Positions 60,426-64,000 of a DNA stretch of 64,000 nucleotides are shown piece after piece. Position numbers and translations under genes: made by a program. The notes below the pieces were generated by a model. The model searched no databases, was not told where the DNA came from, and worked only from the letters and a program-made list of their open reading frames with translations. Origin of the DNA: Deltaproteobacteria bacterium (GTDB lineage Bacteria; Desulfobacterota; Desulfobacteria; Desulfobacterales; Desulfosarcinaceae); the NCBI GenBank assembly GCA_020444075.1, contig JAHLLR010000020.1, forward strand, positions 1 to 64,000, in the 5' to 3' direction. The number at the start of each line of letters is the position of its first letter. Positions within the stretch are counted from its first letter, which is position 1.

Positions 60426-60456
60426 AGCCAAAACAGTACAACAAGGAGTCGCGAAC

Positions 60457-60774
60457 ATGGAAATTAAGGGCAGTGATATTCAATCCAAACTCAATGTTTA
60501 CCAGAGCGCGCAAGTGCAGGGGAAAAAGTTGGATACAGCCAAGTCCGAAAAACCCGAAGCCCCCACCCCCCAGCAGGACCGGGTGGCGCTGAGCGGCCGG
60601 GGACGGTCAATCGCCGATGCCCAGCGGGCCATGGCTTCTGTCCCGGACGTGCGTGAATCTCTGGTTTCCCAGATCAGGAACGACCTTCAAAATGGGACCT
60701 ACGTCGTCGATAACCAAAAGGCGGCGGAAGGCATCCTGAGAGAATCCTTGGTCAACCAGGCCGCCATGATGTAA
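60457..60774 (+). CDS. flgM: Anti-sigma-28 factor FlgM
   Basis: A 105-residue protein with the FlgM layout: a polar, probably unfolded N-terminal half (SKLNVYQSAQVQGKKLDTAKS), a DRVALSGRGRSIADAQRAM segment, then the sigma-binding helices PDVRESLVSQIRNDLQNGTYVVDNQKAAEGILRESL. It holds FliA inactive until the flagellar hook is finished and is then exported. AAGGAG precedes the ATG. No other flagellar gene is in the window, so it is a stand-alone flgM with its own promoter and terminator. Confidence 0.9.
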   Translation: MEIKGSDIQSKLNVYQSAQVQGKKLDTAKSEKPEAPTPQQDRVALSGRGRSIADAQRAMASVPDVRESLVSQIRNDLQNGTYVVDNQKAAEGILRESLVNQAAMM

Positions 60775-60803
60775 TCCACCGGCAGCATTAACGATGCGCA
60801 AAT

Positions 60804-60840
60804 AAAGGGAGATGGCAGACCAGCCGTCTCCCTTTTTTTT
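60804..60840 (+). terminator. Rho-independent terminator of flgM
   Basis: GGGAGATGGC (60807-60816) pairs with GCCGTCTCCC (60823-60832), one T-G pair, followed by eight T (60833-60840). Confidence 0.9.
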
Positions 60841-60901
60841 GTGCCACCCACAATTGGGTTTGGATCTTCCAGTGTAACCGGCATCCGTTTCGGCGCAACG
60901 A

Positions 60902-61459
60902 TCAGTTTGCCGGCGCGGGAGGGCCCGATTCGCCACCCGGTCGTTTCATATTCAGCTCGATGGTTTCCAGACGCTTTTCGGTTTCCGCAATATCCTCGTC
61001 GACGTAGCGCTGGTCGCTTTGGTAGGTGGTCAGATTGTTATTGAGCACTACCAATTGCCGCTCGATTGATTTTTCATTTCTGCGGGCATAGGATCCGCTG
61101 CGCTTACGGTAGTACTCGGCATCCTTTTCCGCCGCTGCAATGCTGGCCCGGTTTTCCACGATGATTTTTTCAAGCTGTGTTTTGCGCTCCTTGAGCCGCT
61201 TCAGCTGTTTGTTCAGCTGTTCAGCCTGCTGCAGGTCGGCGCTATTGGGCTGCGGCGGCGGATCGGGCGATGCCTTCGTCTCAGTCGGGGCAGAATAACG
61301 GATTATGCTTTCGACCGGCGAGCGGTCATCCGGTGGTTGGTCGGTAATGTGGATGTTGCCCTCTGCATCCGTCCATGTGTAGACTTCACCGGCGACAGCC
61401 GGGTTGATGAGCACCAGGAGGATAAACAGCACATGAATCGTCGGCCATACCCTTTTCAT
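60902..61459 (-). CDS. DUF4124 domain periplasmic protein with coiled coil
   Basis: A 185-residue exported protein: signal peptide (VLFILLVLINPAVAGEVY), then the DUF4124 module (YTWTDAEGNIHITDQPP) near residue 27, a Pro-rich linker, and a long charged coiled coil (QLNKQLKRLKERKTQLEKIIVEN to the C terminus). DUF4124 proteins are common in the envelopes of proteobacteria; their role is unknown. Its start overlaps the stop of the DUF1499 gene by 4 nt. Confidence 0.85.
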   Translation of the reverse strand: MKRVWPTIHVLFILLVLINPAVAGEVYTWTDAEGNIHITDQPPDDRSPVESIIRYSAPTETKASPDPPPQPNSADLQQAEQLNKQLKRLKERKTQLEKIIVENRASIAAAEKDAEYYRKRSGSYARRNEKSIERQLVVLNNNLTTYQSDQRYVDEDIAETEKRLETIELNMKRPGGESGPPAPAN

Positions 61460-61926
61460 GTGCCGCCCTCCTGCGAGAGCCGGGCGTGAAACAATTGCCG
61501 TATTTTCTCGACCCGTTTGCGATTGACGCCAAAATCAGAATATCCCACCCGCGAGGCGGATCGCACATGGATAACGGCCGTGTCCGGGAAAAAGAACTCC
61601 ACATCGTCGACAAACCCCATTATTCTGGATCTGAATTCCACGTGAAGATATTGGTCGGTTTGGGTCACGATGCGGGTGCCCGGCATCCCCTGAACCACCT
61701 GCTGGATCATCTCCATGGCGGTGGTTCTTTGTCCTGCATAGGCAATGGGATCGATATGGTGCTGCTCATCCCCATCCTGGCTGATGACGCAGTTGGGTGT
61801 GCCGGGGCAGGGGGCCAGTCGTCCTTCCCTGAGGCCGATATCCGAGGGCGGCTTGCCGGCGCATCCGCACAGGATGACTCCGGCCAGCAGGATAAAGAAA
61901 TTCAATGACCTGGTGTCAGGTTTCAT
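61456..61926 (-). CDS. DUF1499 lipoprotein
   Basis: A 156-residue lipoprotein with a signal ending VILCGC (lipidated Cys near residue 22). The DUF1499 pattern follows: LAPCPGTPNCVISQ near residue 38, YLHVEFRSRIMGFVDDVEFFF near residue 92, then IHVRSASRVGYSDFGVNRKRVEKIRQLF. The family is widespread, with unknown function; the two Cys in CPGTPNC are a hallmark. It overlaps the histidine kinase gene by 4 nt upstream and the DUF4124 gene downstream, so the three form a tight operon. Confidence 0.9.
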   Translation of the reverse strand: MKPDTRSLNFFILLAGVILCGCAGKPPSDIGLREGRLAPCPGTPNCVISQDGDEQHHIDPIAYAGQRTTAMEMIQQVVQGMPGTRIVTQTDQYLHVEFRSRIMGFVDDVEFFFPDTAVIHVRSASRVGYSDFGVNRKRVEKIRQLFHARLSQEGGT

Positions 61927-64000
61927 TTTTTTTCCATGGCCCTTGAGATGACTGCGCTGAGCTTTTCCTGCAGGGCCTTCATTTCGAAGGGTTTCTGAAT
62001 AAAATCATCCGGCTGGCGGATGCCGGAGAACTGGTCTTCGATTTGCTGCCGCGTATACCCGCTGGTGATGATGATTTTTGCATCCGGCCGTATTTTCCTG
62101 ATCTGTTGCATGGTTTCCAGGCCGTCCATGCCGGACATGGTGAAATCCAGCAGCAGGCAGTCGATGCTGTCCGATTCCTGTTTGAATATTTCCAATGCCC
62201 GGGTGCCATCCGATGCTATCCGAACGGAGTAGCCCAGGCGCTTGAGGAACTGGCTGCCGATATCCATCACCATCTCTTCGTCATCCACCAGCAGAACAGT
62301 TCTTCCTTCCGCAACGGTCATACCGCCCCCGCTGTTGTCCGTCACCGGCCGCAGGGAAATCCCCTGTATGGGAAACAGCGCCGTAAACACCGAACCCTCG
62401 TTCTTGACGCTGGTGACCTTTACGGCACCGTTATGGGATCGGATGATGCCCATGACCGCCGCCATGCCAAGTCCCCGGCCGGTAAACTTGGTGGAGAAAA
62501 AGGGGTCGAAGACTTTGCCCAGGGTTTCCGCATCCATACCCTGGCCGGTGTCAGCGACTTCAACATAGGCGTAAATGCCTTCGGACAGGTCTCCCTTCAG
62601 GTAGGTGGTTGACAAATAGTCCCTGTCACAGTGCATGGACCCGGTGGAGATTCGAACCCGGCCTTTTTCGCTTCCCAGCGCTTCGATGGCGTTGGTGATG
62701 AATCCGGTTATCATCTGGCGCATCTGGTCGGCGTCTGCGGCCACCAGCGGCATGGGATCCGCCAGATCCATATCCAGGGTCACATTGGCCATTTTGGATT
62801 CGTCCAGGTTCTTCATTACGGTATGCACCATTTGGGAAAGATCCACCGGAATGCTTTCCTTTTTCAACTGGCCCACATAAGTCAGCATCATACTGCTCAG
62901 GTCCGCTGCCCGCTGGGACGCATGGGCTGCCCGTTGGATGTTGCGGGCTGCGGCTGATGCCCCGGGCAGATCCTCTTGGGCGAGTTCGAGGTTTCCCAGT
63001 ACGACCATCAGCAGGTTGTTGAAATTATGGGCAATGGACCCCGCCATGGTCCCGAGGCTTTCCATTTTTTTAGCCTGTTGGAGTTTATTCTCGACCGCCG
63101 CTCGTTCCTTTTCGGCCTTTTTCCGTTCCGACAGGTCCCGGGAAATACCGAGAACGGCGTTGGGTTGGTGGTTTTCATCCATGATGAAGCCGGCGGTGAT
63201 CTCTATGGGAAGGATGGTTCCGTTTTTATGATACTCCTCCAGTTCCAGTGTGATGGAATAGCTTTTGGCATCTAATTTTCCTGTTGCCGACCGGTCCATG
63301 GCTTTGCCCAAGACATCGGCAGCCCGCTGAAAGGACTCCGGGGTCAGGTATTGGTCTATGGACAGGCTAATCATTTCATCCGGAGTATAGCCTAACGCTT
63401 TTTCTACGGAAGGGCTGACATACTTCAATTTTAATGTCTTGAAATCGAGTATCCAGATTACGTCCGCCACGTTTTCCGCCAACAGGCGGTAGCGTTGCTC
63501 ACTCTCCTGCAACCGCGAAAAGGAACGGGCGTTGACAATGCCGGTGGCGACTTGTGCGGCAATGCCCATGAGCAGGTTGATATCGCTGGTGGTGTGGTCT
63601 TTTTTGGCCCCCTTGGTGTCCACAATAAGAAGGCCCAGAGGTTCTTTTTTATGAATCAGGGGCACGCTGATCAGGGCGTCGACGGTGAGCGTTTCAATCA
63701 AATTGATGCTGTTAGGGGTCATGCCCTGGATATTCCGATGTATATCGTTTAAAAATACCGGCCGGCCGGTTTGCAGCGACTGAATGAACACGTCGGAGGC
63801 GTTTTTCAGATCGATGGCAAAATCCATCCCCTCGAGGAACTTCTGCTCTGCCCGGGAAAAGCCGTAATTTGCTGCGTGGTGCAGTCTGCTGCATCCGTCG
63901 TCGCACAGGGAGATCATTCCCCGGGGAAAATCCAGGTTCCGCGACATGGATTCCAAAACCGTGTTGAGGAAGGTGCCCACCTCCAGGATGTCAGCCCCGG
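61923..64000 (-). CDS. Hybrid sensor histidine kinase (GAF-PAS-HisKA-HATPase-REC), 5' end outside the window
   Basis: At least 690 residues; the frame stays open to the window edge (upstream codons read GADILEV), so the N terminus is missing. Visible order: GAF (ending about nt 63490; GVDLNxx-like LIHKKEPLGLLIVDTKG), PAS (YRLLAENVADVIWILDF to LDLSERKK-type linker), HisKA with the phosphoacceptor His in GSIAHNFNNLLMVVLGN, HATPase (ITGFITNAIEALG, VADTGQGMD, GRGLGMAAVMGII), and a C-terminal receiver (VLLVDDEEMVMDIG, phospho-Asp in LLLDFTMSGMDGLE). There is no membrane segment in the visible part. The cognate output is unknown. Confidence 0.92.
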   Translation of the reverse strand, partial: GADILEVGTFLNTVLESMSRNLDFPRGMISLCDDGCSRLHHAANYGFSRAEQKFLEGMDFAIDLKNASDVFIQSLQTGRPVFLNDIHRNIQGMTPNSINLIETLTVDALISVPLIHKKEPLGLLIVDTKGAKKDHTTSDINLLMGIAAQVATGIVNARSFSRLQESEQRYRLLAENVADVIWILDFKTLKLKYVSPSVEKALGYTPDEMISLSIDQYLTPESFQRAADVLGKAMDRSATGKLDAKSYSITLELEEYHKNGTILPIEITAGFIMDENHQPNAVLGISRDLSERKKAEKERAAVENKLQQAKKMESLGTMAGSIAHNFNNLLMVVLGNLELAQEDLPGASAAARNIQRAAHASQRAADLSSMMLTYVGQLKKESIPVDLSQMVHTVMKNLDESKMANVTLDMDLADPMPLVAADADQMRQMITGFITNAIEALGSEKGRVRISTGSMHCDRDYLSTTYLKGDLSEGIYAYVEVADTGQGMDAETLGKVFDPFFSTKFTGRGLGMAAVMGIIRSHNGAVKVTSVKNEGSVFTALFPIQGISLRPVTDNSGGGMTVAEGRTVLLVDDEEMVMDIGSQFLKRLGYSVRIASDGTRALEIFKQESDSIDCLLLDFTMSGMDGLETMQQIRKIRPDAKIIITSGYTRQQIEDQFSGIRQPDDFIQKPFEMKALQEKLSAVISRAMEKK

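Noticed and set aside
1-64000. CRISPR array, tRNA or rRNA genes
   Set aside because: Reading all intergenic stretches showed no regularly spaced repeats, no tRNA T-arm/acceptor pattern and no rRNA-like sequence. A covariance search would be needed to exclude a divergent tRNA.

Overview
The window looks like a chromosomal segment of a strictly anaerobic, Gram-negative, sulfate-reducer-like bacterium, most likely Desulfobacterota (Desulfobacterales-type). The pointers are the rplU-rpmA-obg-proB-proA-nadD-rsfS-gpmI-recX block, a TupABC tungstate transporter, FdhD, many c-di-GMP proteins, a TamA/TamB-like outer-membrane assembly pair, high GC, and a probable selenocysteine codon. This placement is inferred from gene content, not from a database search. 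I see no rRNA, tRNA or CRISPR array.

Layout. 1-4.4 kb (minus): universal stress protein, UPF0182 membrane protein and a PsiE-like protein. 4.4-13.1 kb (minus): acyl-CoA ligase, then a tight run of AmrS-type radical SAM enzyme, Ser/Thr kinase, a Gly-rich protein with a degenerate GGDEF domain, a putative Na+/H+ antiporter and a glycine-zipper lipoprotein. 13.2-21.5 kb: methyltransferase, TrmO, RecD2 helicase, a small accessory islet (ParE-type toxin-antitoxin and transposase remnant, flanked by a duplicated recD2 tail), purB and a GNAT protein. 21.6-25.8 kb: two small unknowns, EfpL, an HD-GYP protein and a YhiN-type flavoprotein. 26.0-28.4 kb: an overlapping ketosynthase pair in which the second member has lost all three catalytic residues (KS/chain-length-factor-like). 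28.7-30.5 kb: Dus and FdhD. 30.7-38.2 kb: the ribosomal protein/Obg/proline/NAD block. 38.2-42.2 kb (minus): secreted repeat protein, a DsbA/FrnE-like protein with an in-frame TGA at the first Cys of the CPWC motif, a methylglyoxal synthase-like fragment, proline dehydrogenase and GAF-HD-GYP. 42.5-47.2 kb: HTH/binding-protein regulator, TupABC and an EamA exporter. 47.3-50.7 kb: SH3 lipoprotein, sensor diguanylate cyclase with a structured leader, and an AT-rich MerR-like gene. 50.7-60.2 kb (minus): seven-POTRA Omp85 protein, TamB, ferritin and GdhA. 60.4-64 kb: FlgM, two small envelope proteins and a hybrid histidine kinase cut by the window edge.

How the parts fit. FdhD, tungstate uptake and a probable selenoprotein all fit a cell relying on W/Mo-Se formate dehydrogenases. 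ProB/ProA make proline and PRODH degrades it. Envelope biogenesis (Omp85-TamB) and signalling by kinases and c-di-GMP are prominent. The strongest leads for something new are the UGA-containing FrnE-like gene, the KS/CLF-like pair without an adjacent carrier protein, the structured leader of the diguanylate cyclase, and a 107-bp repeat placed upstream of both efpL and gpmI.
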